A stretch of DNA of 64,000 nucleotides, taken from NCBI GenBank assembly GCA_013398615.1, contig VZSR01000055.1, forward strand, positions 2,160,883-2,224,882. The letters run 5' to 3'. A model generated the notes under the pieces. The model saw only the letters and a list, made by a program, of their open reading frames with translations. It was not told the DNA's origin and made no database searches. Below are positions 14,401-27,500 of the stretch, one piece after another (the first letter of the stretch is position 1; each line of letters begins with the position of its first letter). Origin of the DNA: Brachypodius melanocephalos. Its lineage: Eukaryota; Chordata; Aves; Passeriformes; Pycnonotidae. The translations under genes and the position numbers were made by a program.

Positions 14401-15959
14401 ACAGAGTGCCAGTGATTTGCAGGACGTGGATTGTCATGGACAGAATCAGTCACAAGATAAAGTATCACTTCCCCTGCTTGCACTTCTTGGTGCAATGAGA
14501 GCATAGAAACAACCCCTGTGAGCACCTGGAAACCCAGGCGTGGGGCAATGCAGCTGGAGACCAGCCCTGGCAAAATTAGAAGTTACAGGGAGAAGAAAAA
14601 GCACTTCAGGTATCTCATTCCCTTTACACACTCCTGCTTCCTAAAGCACATTTCTCTCTGGGTGGATGTCTTAAACCAAAGGGGTCCCATGGCCTCCTCT
14701 CACTGCCTAAACCACAGTGTGCACACCTTACTTCAAAAAGAGACATTTTCTGCAATGTTTATCCTATGTTTTCCTTCCAAATTGCTAAGTCCTCACGTTA
14801 TTCTGGTGTTTTTTGATAGCTGCCACATCCCACCCTCGATCATTCATCACGAGGCATTATTTGCTTATTTTCCAGCAGTCTGCATCCCATCTTCATCTCC
14901 ACTGCCTATGACTGTTCCTGTCCCAAGAGCTCCCAAGCCCATTCTCTCCTACAGAAGCTTTTTGAATCCCCTCTCCTCCTTTCCTGGCCTCCCTCTCCTG
15001 GAGTTTTTGGCTGCCAGCTCTCTCCCTCTCTTCCTCACAGCCCAAGTAAGAAGAACACAGTGACTCTGCACCAAGTGCCCTGCTCGCTTGCCTGGTCCAG
15101 GACACATGAGCAGGATGTATGGGAAAAATCCTGCTCATCTCCCAGTGCTCTGAAACACAGCACATCCCATATGGTCAGGATCTTCAGAGGATTTTGCAAC
15201 TAAATTCTTAACAGCTCCCTGCTGATTGCGTGCAAGTGGCAATTTTTCAAAAGCTGAGTGCTTGGCCAAAGCTTGGAGGATTTTTTCCCCCCACTGCTGG
15301 AGCAGTAAATGATGTATCTGCGACCAAAAACACCAAACCTTCAGCCCTCGAGCCAGAACACAGACATGCAAACACTTCTTAATTGTAACAGTTGTAAAAT
15401 AATTTTAGCAAAGGCAGGAATTCCTTAGCAGGAATTACTGGATTTTGCCAAAAAAAATCAATTTGAGGTAAATAAATTACATGGAAAATCTCTGCCTGAT
15501 GACTGTCAAAACTTCCAGGAAATGATAAAATTTAAAAAAGGGTCTTACACTAAGAAGTCTCAGGTTGTGATTCCACTAGGTCTGATTGTAAAATAGCACT
15601 AATGTAATTTAAAAAAAAAAGATGCTAAGAAAAAAAGAGGACATTGTAGCATAAGCACTTGACAGTGTCTGAGAAGGCAAGCCTGTGCCTTCATGAGATC
15701 TCTGCTTGAAATCCCTTCAGTGCAAGTCTTTCACTCTGTTTAATTTTACACAGAACCAGTTTAGAACACTTGTTTTACAACGCTTTCAACAGAAGACAAA
15801 TCCTTGGCTCTAAAAGTTAATCTCATGCAAAGAATAGAAACTCGGGATGCAGAAATTTACAAAGAGATTTATGAGTTCTTCAGTTGCATAAGAATAAAAA
15901 GAAAGAATTAGCTAATTGTTGAAAAATACAGACCAAACTGAAAATGCTACATAAAAAAT

Positions 15960-18900
15960 ATAACAATAAAATTCACATTAAATTATTTATTTGGTAATAA
16001 ACAGTGACACTTTTCTTTATACAAAGCACCCCTACCCCCCCCCAACCTCCCATCGGTTTTGATGAGAGGGGCAAAAATTTCAATGGAGTTTCGGGGAAAG
16101 CAAGGTGGGAAAACAGGTTGGGGGAAGAGAGGGACCCTGATTTGACTGATGGTTTTAAACAACAGCTACAAAGAGCGAGCAGAGAAAGTGCAGCACAGTT
16201 CTGCAGATACTTCACTCAATTACTGTAAACCTCAAACTCCTATAAACACTGGCTGTCTATAGGTACCAAATACCTGAGCCCCAGCTCACCAGAACCAAGG
16301 CTGGACCAGCCCCCAGGCCACCACTGGACTGCAATTCAGGCACTCAAGGCTGGTCCCAACCATCCCAAAGCCACTGAAGGGAGGAAACAGCATCCAGGCT
16401 TCTGTAGGCAAACAGCCACAGTGCACAGCTGACTTATCTTGGAGGCTTGAGCCTTTGAGCAGGTGCATGAAATAACGGGAGTATCTGAATGACCCCCGTC
16501 CCTAAACATCCTTTATTGGGAGCTGAAAACAAAAAAGGTGCATTTACTAGGGAACTCCAGCCCAGCCTTCAGAGGTCTGACCGTGGAGACTGCGGAGCAA
16601 GAACTAGGAGAGGGTCATGGGCACTGAGCAGATCACAGGCAGCTAAAATATGACTTTCCAGGGACATCTACAGCTCCCCTTGGCAACCAGTTCACCCCAT
16701 AAGTACAAACCTGCTAACACAGCCTGCTAAATTCAGTATATTGAGCAGTGACTGCTCAACCATGTACATACAGTGCTGGAGAGGATCATCTCTGCTCTCA
16801 GCTCCAGCAGCTCAACCTTTCCAAGACCACTCCTGCCTCTCCTGGATTTTGAACTTGCTCAGGCAAGAGAACCTTACTCTTTAAAGGGGCATCTTCCTGC
16901 AGCACAACTCTCAGATTGTACCCATAGGGCTAATATAGAAAAGCAGTATTTATTTTTAAATAATTTCCCACTTTACATGAGATTTTAGTTCCAAACAACA
17001 TGCATCAACTTTTTTTAAAAACCCACACGCAAACAATGTTAATCATCCAAATGCCCCTTAGAAGCTCAAAGGATGACATACTAAAACCAAGAACTCCACT
17101 TGAGAAACATATATATTTCTAAATTGTTTATATGGAAATATATCTGTTGCTGGTCCATTGATATGGAGCAAAAGCTTGTACCTGAAATTAATTAAAATAA
17201 TCATATTCAGAGATAAGCTTGTCTGCTGAAAGGCAAGATATTGCACCTCTCTAAATAACTGCTGATTTCATGATCAGCTTTACAGACACAAATCAGGTGA
17301 TTTGAAAGGGGTTTTTCATGTGTTTTTGTTGTGTTCGGGGGTTTTTTTAACAAGTAGGGAAAATTTTCACTCCTGAGTTAACAGAGACTGCAATAAAATG
17401 CCTACATTTTCCATCTCAGATGAGATTTGATGAAGTCATTCACTTCATTTCCAAAGGACATGCATTTGAGGCACGAGAGTGGAACGGAAGGAACCACGTA
17501 TAGCTACATGTGAATGTGTATAAATATATTTGTAGAGAAATATATCCGTACACATGAAGAATTGTGGGAGGGGGACAGCAAGACATCTGTTAAGAGCCTG
17601 GAAGCAGAAAGGCTGGGTGAAGCAAGGCAATCCTAAGGGCAGTTGAGGGAAATGGGACATTCCCCTCCCTCTCTGAACGCTGTGATGAGAGATCTGTTCT
17701 CAAAAGTGTTTTGATGCAGGTGTGGATGATGGAGACAAAACTGCCATTCGCTGAGGACCACCTGAACTTGTGTGTCTGCTGAGGGCAGGAATCAGAACAG
17801 AGTCCATTTTACTATTGCCAAGTGCAGCTTATTCAGCTCTCCAGAAATTCCAGAAATCCAGTCCCCTGGGCAGTCAGAGGCTGCACTATTCCATCTTCTT
17901 GTTGGGATGGAAAGGGGCCATTGGAAAAAACTGGCATCTGCCTCTCAAAAACTGGTGGACAACTTGAACCCTTCCAGTCTTCAAATGAAGACATAAAAAT
18001 TGCTGTCAGATTTCTCAACAGTAACAGGAATAAAGTAAAATCCTGGACAACTTTAAGGAGGTCAGTATTTTGCATTTCTTGAAATAAAACAATAATTTTC
18101 CTATGTTCTCCCAGAAACAGTGACAGAGTACAACATGTTTTATAAGCCCTCTCAAAATGAATCATCCACTTTCTTGGGACAGCATCAGAACACACCACAC
18201 ATAAAAGGAATGAAACAACTCCTTCAGTAATGCATTAAGACACACAACTTATCTGTGACCTGATTCCAAGGGCCTTGTTTTTTTCCTATCTGCAGAAACA
18301 CGAGCAGCCTCAACCTTTCTGCTCTCATCGATTCCTCACCACTGCAGGAGAGTGCTCCCCTCCTCTTCCAAGAGCAAAACCATGGCAGCATCTGCTTCTC
18401 ATAAGCACTTCTGTGCGTGTGTGGAAGTGTGCGTGTATGGGAACGAGGGAGAGAAGGAAATCTGCTGAATTTAACTTAAAACTTTGTCACAGGGAAGGGT
18501 GGGGTGTTTTTTTCTTCCTTTTCCATCCCTTGAATTGTAGAACACAGAAGTAGGGCTACTGCTACGCACAGGCTTTTCCTTTCTCACTTGTTAGCACAAT
18601 TAGTGACTGAGGGGAAAAGAAGAATTTATTTCATGTTCAAAGTTGATGGTGCATGAATGGCTACAGACAACAGCAGGTTTTTATTGGCACTCGTCACCCA
18701 GAGTTTGCAGAAGTTCCACCAGCTCAGTCCCAGGTTCAGCAGCAGAAACTGGGTGCAGAACAGTAGTCCTGAGGGTGGAAGAGGCAACGGCTTCCCCACT
18801 TCTTCATCCCCACTCCCCAACAAGGCAGTGATAAAATCCAGAAAAATTCCAGTGCAAACCGTGGGCCTGTTTCATTCCTGTCCCGTTTTGCTTTGACATC

Positions 18901-21545
18901 GACAGGGAACCAGAAGAGGTCCCTCATACCATGAGCTTGTGAAGGGGAAGGCAGTGAGCAGACTGCTCGTGGTAGGCTTTTAACTATTTCAGGAAGTCAA
19001 ACACACCTCAAAAAGAAATGCTGCTTTTCCTTTTGCTCCCCCTGACACCCAAACTCTCCATCCCTGAAGTTCAAAGAGGTCACACTGTCTCTCTGATTTC
19101 CACCTCTGCCAAGTCCAGGGGGAAAAAAAAAAAAGAGAGAAAAAAAAAAAGCTTAGCTTTTTTTTTCCCCTCCCAGTATTTCTAATACTGTCAACATTCC
19201 TAAGTCAGAACTCTTTTTCTTGAGATATTTCCTGAACTGTACTGTCCTGATAAGAAAGTGAACTGTGGCAGCTGGTACTCCATTGCTTCCCATACAGTTT
19301 TCTCACTGCATTATGAATTTATTGACAAATTGAGGAGCTAGCTCCACCAGAGCAGCAATAATATAGAGAACTGTCATGAGAGTGAAATTTATTGAGAGAA
19401 AGAAATACTGATGAACTACAAAGATGAGGGAAAAAACCCCACCACATTTAATTCATCATCCCAACACAGACTACCACCTTATTACTTTAAAGCAATTTTT
19501 AAGCATAGTCCATTCAGCATTTATACGCTGCCTCAAACTTCAAATCAGCAAGGTAGAGACTTAAGGGTCTTGCCAAATTGTGATATAATCCTAATGCCTC
19601 CTATGCCAGCATGTCAAGCCCTCTCCCTTGACAAGGCAGAATGCTCAACACCTCATAGGATCAAGTTCAAAAAGCCTGGAGGGAAGCAGCAGTGCAGGGA
19701 ACCTCAGAGTGGCATGCACTTCCCAATGCCCCCCCTCCCCTTTCACACACAGATCCATGTGGTCTCCACCTGACAAAACTACATTTACAATGCTCAGTGC
19801 CTTAAAATTAAACTCTTTCTTATCTCAGCCATGTGTTTATACCTTGGTTTTTCCACTTGGCCGGTGTTTCTTTCAAACAGGGACGTCTGAGAGAAGTGGC
19901 GACAGAAATATACTGAATTGTAAGAGATTTAAGAAATATTACAGAGGCGCACAGAGCAGAGAGGCAACATCTCCAAGCAACAGGCAGGACCCAGCAACCC
20001 AGGTCCTGATGCTGGGCTGCCCTCAGTCCCATCTAAGCACACGCTGGAGTCCCCAAGCGCTGGGCACGGACACTGACCCAGCTCCAGCCCACGCCGACCT
20101 CACAGCCCTTTTACCCAGGATCTGATCTCGCTCACCTTGGCTCCAACCAAGCCTTTATTCCAGAAGGCAAGGCCCAGCCCAGGGGGGGTTCCCAAGCAGA
20201 GGGCTGGGGTTCCACGTGGCCAGGCTGCTGTTCCAAGCCCCGGTGTGTGCAGGCTCAGCACGTGCGGCCGGTTACGAAAGCGCGGCGCTGCAGCTGGGCT
20301 CCCACGAGCCCCCAGCACAGCCAGGCCAGGCAAACACAGCCTCAAGTCAACAGCAGATGGGAAGTGTGCTGCTTTCCTGGAGCTCCTCAGCACACTGAGC
20401 AGGCCAGTTGAAAACCTTTTGTTTCCACGAGCCACACGTTTTTATAAACCTGGATTTTTTTAAACTTTTTTTTTTTTTCATTTTCCCTGAATTTTGATGC
20501 TACCACCTTGAAATGGCTTAGCTGAAAGTCCTGTAAGGTTGTACTGATATTTATGAGCACTACAAGGGCCTGCAACATAACCCACAGTGAACTGTGTTCA
20601 ACAGCTTCAATGGATCAGAGATGAGGCCCATATTCATGTCTGATTTAAGAGTATTTGGTCCATTTTGAAAGAATGGATGGGTTGGAAATGCAGTTGCTGT
20701 AACCTCAAGCTTTGCTCTATGCTAAAGGTGTTTGCAAGCTTCTGACAATCAGCACAGCACAAAGCCACCTTTAGAAGCAAGAAAAACAAAAACACTTTCA
20801 CTACGACCTAACACCAGGAAAAAATATTTGGCTGAAACTTCAGGTGCGAATTATACTTGCTTAAGCTAGAACAAAAGGACAAAAACATCAGAATCTAGTA
20901 ATGGGGAAACAAAGGAGTTTAGCTCTTTAAAAAGAAAGGAAAGATAGACATTTGAGGTAACAAACGAAAAAACCCAAAATGCACAAACACATCACAGACA
21001 TCTAAAAATAGCATTTTATACATTTTTGCCAGTGCTTCTCTGAGAGCAAGTTCTTTAAACAGAACTTAACAATTTTACAATTTTTTTTAAAAAAATATGT
21101 CATCCTAAAATAGCCCATCAATCCTTACCCAAACTTTCTGTATTTCTACAAAAATAGATGCACAAAGAGCTACAAAATACTGTATTCCTGAAAGAAGGCG
21201 CACTGTAGTCAAGGGAGAGTCTTTTTCCTGACTGTTGAGACTGTTCATAAAAATATCAAGCTGAACAAAACGAAAACACTGTTAAAGGAGCAGAAAGGAG
21301 TTAGGTTGCCCAGCTGCAGCAGGCTCAGATGAGGAAAGAAAGGAAAGTTAGGTTTCTGGTTTTCTTCCAACACTGTGGGACCCATAAACGGCCTTCCAAA
21401 TAAAAGGCTCAATAGCAAAACCAGAATAGTTGGCTCTTCATCTTCATGTGTGTCCTTTGCTCCACGCAGGAGGAGTCAACCACTGCTGTATCACCCGCCC
21501 AGCTTTGTCCACTCCAGCTCTAGCTGGTCTTAATCTCTCTGCACT
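15960..21545 (-). other. VGLL3: Probable long VGLL3 3' UTR
   Basis: Non-coding DNA directly after the VGLL3 stop. No splice-supported exon or recognised coding sequence was seen. The segment has several AATAAA hexamers on the gene strand (for example near 20154, 19388, 18626 and 16511), many ATTTA-like AU-rich motifs and AT-rich patches. Mammalian VGLL3 transcripts have long 3' UTRs, which fits a UTR of several kb. The part nearest the stop (about 20.5-21.5 kb) is surely UTR; how far it extends is inference. A GC-rich patch around 20.03-20.40 kb interrupts the AT-rich composition. Confidence 0.5.
15986..15991 (-). terminator. Candidate distal poly(A) signal for VGLL3
   Basis: An AATAAA hexamer on the minus strand within AAATAAATAATTTAATGTG, followed 15-70 nt downstream by T- and GT-rich sequence, the arrangement of a cleavage site with a downstream element. 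It would give a 3' UTR of about 5.5 kb. Competing AATAAA sites closer to the stop, such as the one at about 16511-16516, could be used instead or as well. Confidence 0.3.
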
Positions 21546-21589
21546 TCAGAACCAAGCAGTTTCCTTGCTCTTGTCCTGATGCTGTAGAC
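21546..21589 (-). CDS. VGLL3: VGLL3 exon 4 coding part (C-terminal 13 residues and stop)
   Basis: A short terminal coding segment found by extending the known VGLL3 tail. The acceptor is GAAACATAG| at 21590-21591. The first two bases complete a glycine codon with the last base of exon 3, followed by LQHQDKSKETAWF and TGA at 21548-21546. The human tail is almost the same (LQHQDKSKESPWY as I recall it), which makes the assignment secure despite its length. The 3' UTR follows directly. Confidence 0.95.
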
Positions 21590-24500
21590 CTATGTTTCAA
21601 AAGAGAAAGGGAAAAGAATTAATATTAATAATTATTAATTAAATTAATAAACTCGATGGGTTTTTTCTTCCCCCTCTCCAAGCAACTGAAGTAAAGATAA
21701 ACAAGTTTTGATTAAAAAAAAAAAAAAGAAAAATGAAAGAAAACCGCCAAACCACAATTTAACAGTTTAAAAGACTTGTTAACAACAGTGTTACTGCTCC
21801 AAACTTTTTTGTTTACGAGGGGTAAAATTAAACCATATCGAAGTTTGATTCTGGCTCAAGTGTTTCAGAAATAGTGATAAAATTCCTGGATGTGCTTCTT
21901 TGGCTTGAGCTGATGTGGAGCATGGCATGGAGTGAAAAACCCCTCCATGAAATCTGCATCAATTATCCAGTATGCAGCAGAGCAACACTTCCAGGCAGGG
22001 TGCAGCCACAGACACCATCTCCTCTAGAAAATGCCTGGGACACTTCAGGATTTCACAGTTTCTGTGGCATTTCACCTCACAGAGGAGAGAGGGGAAAATG
22101 TTGCTGCAGCAGGCAAAAAACCCCAAATAATTTCACCTACAGAGTGCAAGATTTCCAGCCAAGAATGGCTAGTGCTTCCACATGGGAAAAATTAATGGTT
22201 TTCAGCTTGCATTTGTTATGAGCTCCTCTAACATTTTCCTTTGTAAAAAAGTGAAGACTATCTAATAAATGTGGTGCTATGTTGTGGCTTTAGCATTATA
22301 GACTTGGAACCTGCATTATAATCTGGGATTTCTCTGCTCCAGAGGGATTCAATCTCTAGATTCACACCTAACAGGGCATAAACCTCAAACCCAGACAATA
22401 AAAGGGCGGGAGCAGATCAAATTTCCCAAAGAAGATACATTCTTGCTCATTTATAGGGAAAGTAAAGGACAGAGATGCAGGCACATATTTTCAGAGATAG
22501 TAAGGCACTCAAGTCTAAAGGATTTAAAACCTGTCCTTTGATGTTTTGAGGAAAGTAAATCAAATTTCATGAAACAAAGGTACATTTCCCACTATAAATC
22601 ATCACTCCGGCTATGCAATGTAGCAAAGCACCCGACTTGCTAAGAATTTAAGGTTAATTTCACCACTAATGTAAATAGGTGCAACTCCAGACCTCAGTGA
22701 TGTTGTAACCACCAGAGCTCCGTGTTCATTTGATGAAAATTGACAGATCCATGTGCCAGGCATGGATCTCATTTCCAAATCCAATCACACAGTGAATATG
22801 AAGGAAGACCCCTAAGTTTTCAGAAAGCCTAACAGGCATGGGGGAATTCAGATCTGACAGCTACCTCCTTGCTTTAAGAGTACAAACAGCTAAATATTTA
22901 ATGATGATCAATATTTCAGAGCTGAGCTGCAAAGCAATTAGCACTCACATAAAAGATGAAGAGCATATGGCTCTATCCATGCGAGGATTCCCAAATGGGA
23001 CAAACACTTGTGTGTCCAGCAGTGAAGAGACAGGGAAAGCAGAGCCCAGGGGTGTGGTGCCACAAACTTTGTTTAGTGCTTTCTGCTCCATTTCACATGC
23101 ACTTGTACCTGTGTCTTCAGACTGGAAAAACTAGGATATCCCTCAGCTAGAGCATGCCCATAAAAACATGCTCAGAGGCTTTTTAGTCAATGAAGATATT
23201 TCCTTGTTGCTTAAGAGCTATTTGTTTCCCTGGCAGCATCTTACACAGACAGTCATAATAAACTGCTGTTAGTTCCCTTCAAAGCTCCCTCAAAGTTAGT
23301 GNNNNNNNNNNNNNNNNNNNNNNNNNNNNNNNNNNNNNNNNNNNNNNNNNNNNNNNNNNNNNNNNNNNNNNNNNNNNNNNNNNNAACCCCAAAAAAAAGA
23401 GTCAGACTGCAGAAACCTTTCAGAGCATAAAGAAGTCATTTAAGTTCACCAGTGGTGGACCAGTAAAGGACACCAGAGGCCATGGAAGCCTGTAAGAAGA
23501 GAAACAGGTTATATGGCTCCTAGCAGCTTAAAAAAAATGGCACACACACGTGTTTAAGAGATCTTCCACCTGACAGTAGCAATAGAAAGGGAACAACCAG
23601 CTGAGCAGACACCTTCCCAGGCAGGGGTCTTTGCAAGACACAAATAACTGTAACAAGGAGGTTTAAAGTATAGCTACAGACTCTAAACAGCAAGAGAAAA
23701 CAATACAAAAAACCAAGTTGTCCTATTTACAGAACTGAATGTGGAATACTTTCCATGCCTTTTCCTCATTATATCCCTAGCTCCTTCAAGGCAGGCCATC
23801 TGCAGTCCCAATGCAGAATTCAAGGGCTGCTACTCATCCAGAGCTTCCACTTGCAGTGCAGGTGCTGCAGGGCTTTCCTTTTAGCAAGGAAATCCTCACT
23901 TGTACTGCATGACCCAGCACTGCCACTCCAGCAAAATTCCCCTTCCCTGGGCACCCTTGCCATACAAGCACTGTGAGGTTCTGTGGGAACATCTAAGTAA
24001 ATTTAATGAGTTGTGGCAAACTTGTGGGAGGTGGGTGAACAGAGACAAATGTATAGGAGGGATGTGACTGGCCCCTCAAACTCCAAATTCAATGTATCAC
24101 ACTGACATACGGACATTTCCAAAAGGGGATTTTCCACAGTAAACCAGGACTAAAGGATGTTGACTAATTCACCTGAATTTGAAGTTAGTCACCTCAATGT
24201 GCATAACTTTACAAGATAAAGACTGTGCATCTCTTACAGCTGTCACTCATGTCAAAGTGCTGTTTTGCTTTCAGTGTGCTGGGGCTGCAGGGAGCCTCCT
24301 CCAGCACATCTGTCTAACATCAGGACAGGATACCCTCCTAGGCTCTGCAGCAGCAGGGCAAGGTGCTCTGCTCTGCTCTCCTCCCCAGGGGCTGCCTGCA
24401 GCTCTGCCAAATCCCACTGCTCACCTGAAGGGCTTGGTGTGTAGGACACCTCCCACCCTGCTCCCACTGATGGCTATAACCACCAGCACGACCGAAATTC

Positions 24501-27500
24501 GCCTCCCCAACCCCTGATTTTAAGTGCTGGACATGGCTTGTGCACCCTCAACACGAGCAGTGGTGACAGCTCGATCTTGCTTTGCTTGACACCAGCAGGG
24601 CAAGGAACTGAGGCATAAATCCAAACAATTTGTGCTTATCCCAACGTGTTTATATCAATACTTGCCGTGAAATGTACTGTTCCATTGAGCACTGTAGCTT
24701 GTGCACTTTGGAAAGACACTAAACAAACCTAGCAGGTTTTAATAGCTCCTGATGCAGACCAGTGTTTCCTTCAATTGCACTTGGACCGATGCAGAAGCTT
24801 ATAAAAGGGTTAATTTGCAGCCTACAAGGTGAGGATTAAGCCACATTTAATGGCAATCAGGTAGCTAAATCCTTCTTCATCCCCTAAAACAGGACCATGT
24901 AAGCTCAAACAGATGTGCAGGACAGATCAATAGTTTGTCAGCTCTGTGCTGATGTCCCACACAATGTGTTCTGAAACATAAATTCCCAAACTACACCATG
25001 CATGCAGTGGGAACCTCCTCTTAACCCCAGAAGTGATTCAGCATCATCCACTCATGAGATCCATTATTTAGCTTGGCATGGCAGAGATGCAACAATGTAG
25101 CTGGAAGAGGGTAAGATTACAGCCAGCCTGCCCTGATCCCAACCCTACCATTCCACATAATTCACCGGAGGAATTCTGCAAATGTTCCTATAATCGCATG
25201 TGACAGTAGCAGAAGAAATGTGACCCATGGAAAGAAGAGAGAGAATCAGTTTGTAGGTGAAGGACTCCAAAAGGCAATGTCCAGGTATAGACCAAATTAA
25301 TTTTTTTAACATAAATCATCTGAAGCTCATGGAATCTGACATACTGAAAGGTCCACATGTTATTTTCTCCAGGGACATATGAGCAAACACTTTCAGAACT
25401 GACATATTCTTGCCACTATGGCCTTACCCTGCTCTGGAGAAAGCACTTTATGTCACTAAAAGCCAGTTCACTCCTCTAGGCCCCTGAGATTGTAGCCTCT
25501 CTGTTGAGATAGCTGTCTGACATTACAGTTAAATGTAATGAAATGCTGTGTGATGTGGAGATTTATCCAGCATAATCTGCTTTCCCTGGAGTGCACTTGA
25601 AGCAAGTGCTGGATGTGACTCCCTGTCCCCACACCTTCCCTGGGATGACACTGCTGGGTGTGCACACAAAACCCTGAGGAAATTAAGCTCCCTCTTCTCT
25701 CCATGCCTCCAACACTAGAGCTGCTTAGCAGGGTTTTGCTGTTGTTTCAGCGTGTGACCCTTTTGAACAGCCTCAAACTAGTGAGACACTGCTCTGCTGA
25801 GATCCTCTGTTTCTTCAAACCAGTCACACATTTCCCCTCTTTCTTTTTCTCCCATAGGAATTCATAGACTAAAACCCACACAATCAAGCATGGGTCAGAA
25901 GTTAACAGTTCAGATCTTTTCCACTGCCTCTCACACTGAGCAACCAAAAGACATACAAGGCACTGCCAAATCAGGATCCTGACAACATTAGCACCTAACT
26001 GTGCCCCTCCACAGGGATTTTCAAAGGGAGCAGACAGCACCAAGCCAAAGCTGTGTTTTTTCTCTAAGTGCTAGGACCCAGATCTTTTTGAGGTAGTTGC
26101 TCTTAAAGAGAAAAACAACTCACAGTCTATGCTGGACTTGCACCTAAGCCAGGCAGTGGCTTCTCCTGACTAACAATTCCTTACACACTTCTCTGTTCTG
26201 TCCCCAAAAGGATGGAAAAAGCCAAATACCAGGGCTCTGCAGGTGGACTGCTGGGGCTGGGTGCAGGAGGGCTTGTCCCTTACACCAGTGACAGTGACAG
26301 CCTGCTCATGCTTCAGAGAAGGCAGCTCACTCCCCTCATGGAGTTTGTCACAAAGGAAAAATCTCAAGATCCCAGTCTGGCTAGTTTATCATTCTGTACC
26401 CAAAAGCATAAAATATAATTATTCTTGTATCGCTAGTTTAGCTGGAAGTATTATCTGTATATAAATGGTGCAGTGCTAAGAATCCTGATCAGCTTTTTCT
26501 TAGTTTTACTGACATCAAGACAGCAAGTGGCATAGTATTTAGAGATTACTGGTTCCCAGTTGCTTCAAAAGGAAGAGACAGAAATTCGTATTAGGTTCAC
26601 AGTATTTCATCTTTAAGAAACAGCCTTTCTTCCCCCACCCATTTTTGGTTCCCCTTCCCACTAATCAAGGAAAAGCAGAGCTTCTCACTTCAAGGTCATA
26701 GAGAGCTGTCAAAAAAGGAAACAAATAGATACTTTAGGGAAAAGGGAACAAGTGTTTCCTTAATCAGATAACAAACTGTCTTTAAGAAGTACTAATCTGC
26801 AAGGACTGCTGCTGGTGAGATAAATATCAAACCAAAAAAGGAGCCCTCAGTGAGGCCCATGAGCTCCAGGATGGATGCACTGGGAACTGCCAGTCATCTG
26901 ATCGCAAGAAACTTCACATCCTGAGGGCTGCCAGACTGCTTCTGATACTGAGACAAGGGACTGCCACTTAAAGCTCACAGATGGAGTTCATGGTCTGCAC
27001 TTCAGACTACAGACCCTGCAGTAAAATGAGTTGAATTCACAGACCTCTGCCTACACCCTAAAGGTGCTTAGTTTGATGGCAAGCACAGCTCAACCTCTCT
27101 TCTCCGTGTGACACCTGGATAGGTAAGGAAGATAGGACAGGGAGGAAATGCTGTGCTGCTCCACCTCAAGGTGCATGCAAGTTATTAGTCTGTTGGAGCT
27201 GTATATTGATGGATGCACATATGAACAAGCTGAGAACTTCCCCATGGAAGTGTAATTAATTATTTTCCCACAAGATTTAAACAGAAAGAAACAAATGAAA
27301 AAAGCAGAGCATGTCACAAGTCATCTGGCAGGTAAAGGTGTCTCAGGGAAAGGCACGGAGAGCTGCCCTGACAGCAGTTACAGGAGGGAAATACATTTGG
27401 ACACAACCCTGGGGAGTTCGCATCCCTGCTCAAACGAGCCACAGCAACACACCAAACCCAACCAAACCCAACCCAAAGCCGCCTTACCTGCATCGAAGCC

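Larger units (their letters stand above)
1..15959. other. Non-coding region downstream of VGLL3
   Basis: No recognisable exon, RNA gene or well-preserved mobile element was found. It holds A/T homopolymers (for example 3551-3569, 9870-9887, 12376-12392), a (TA)n near 1309-1319, two candidate regulatory patches listed separately, and GC-richer stretches (about 13.9-14.3 kb) that give long but unconvincing open frames. In human the next gene on this side of VGLL3 is CADM2, far away. Confidence 0.7.

Noticed and set aside
21619..21655. AATTAAT-type AT-rich repeat near the exon 4 acceptor
   Set aside because: Simple AT-rich sequence upstream of a 3' splice site; no further structure.
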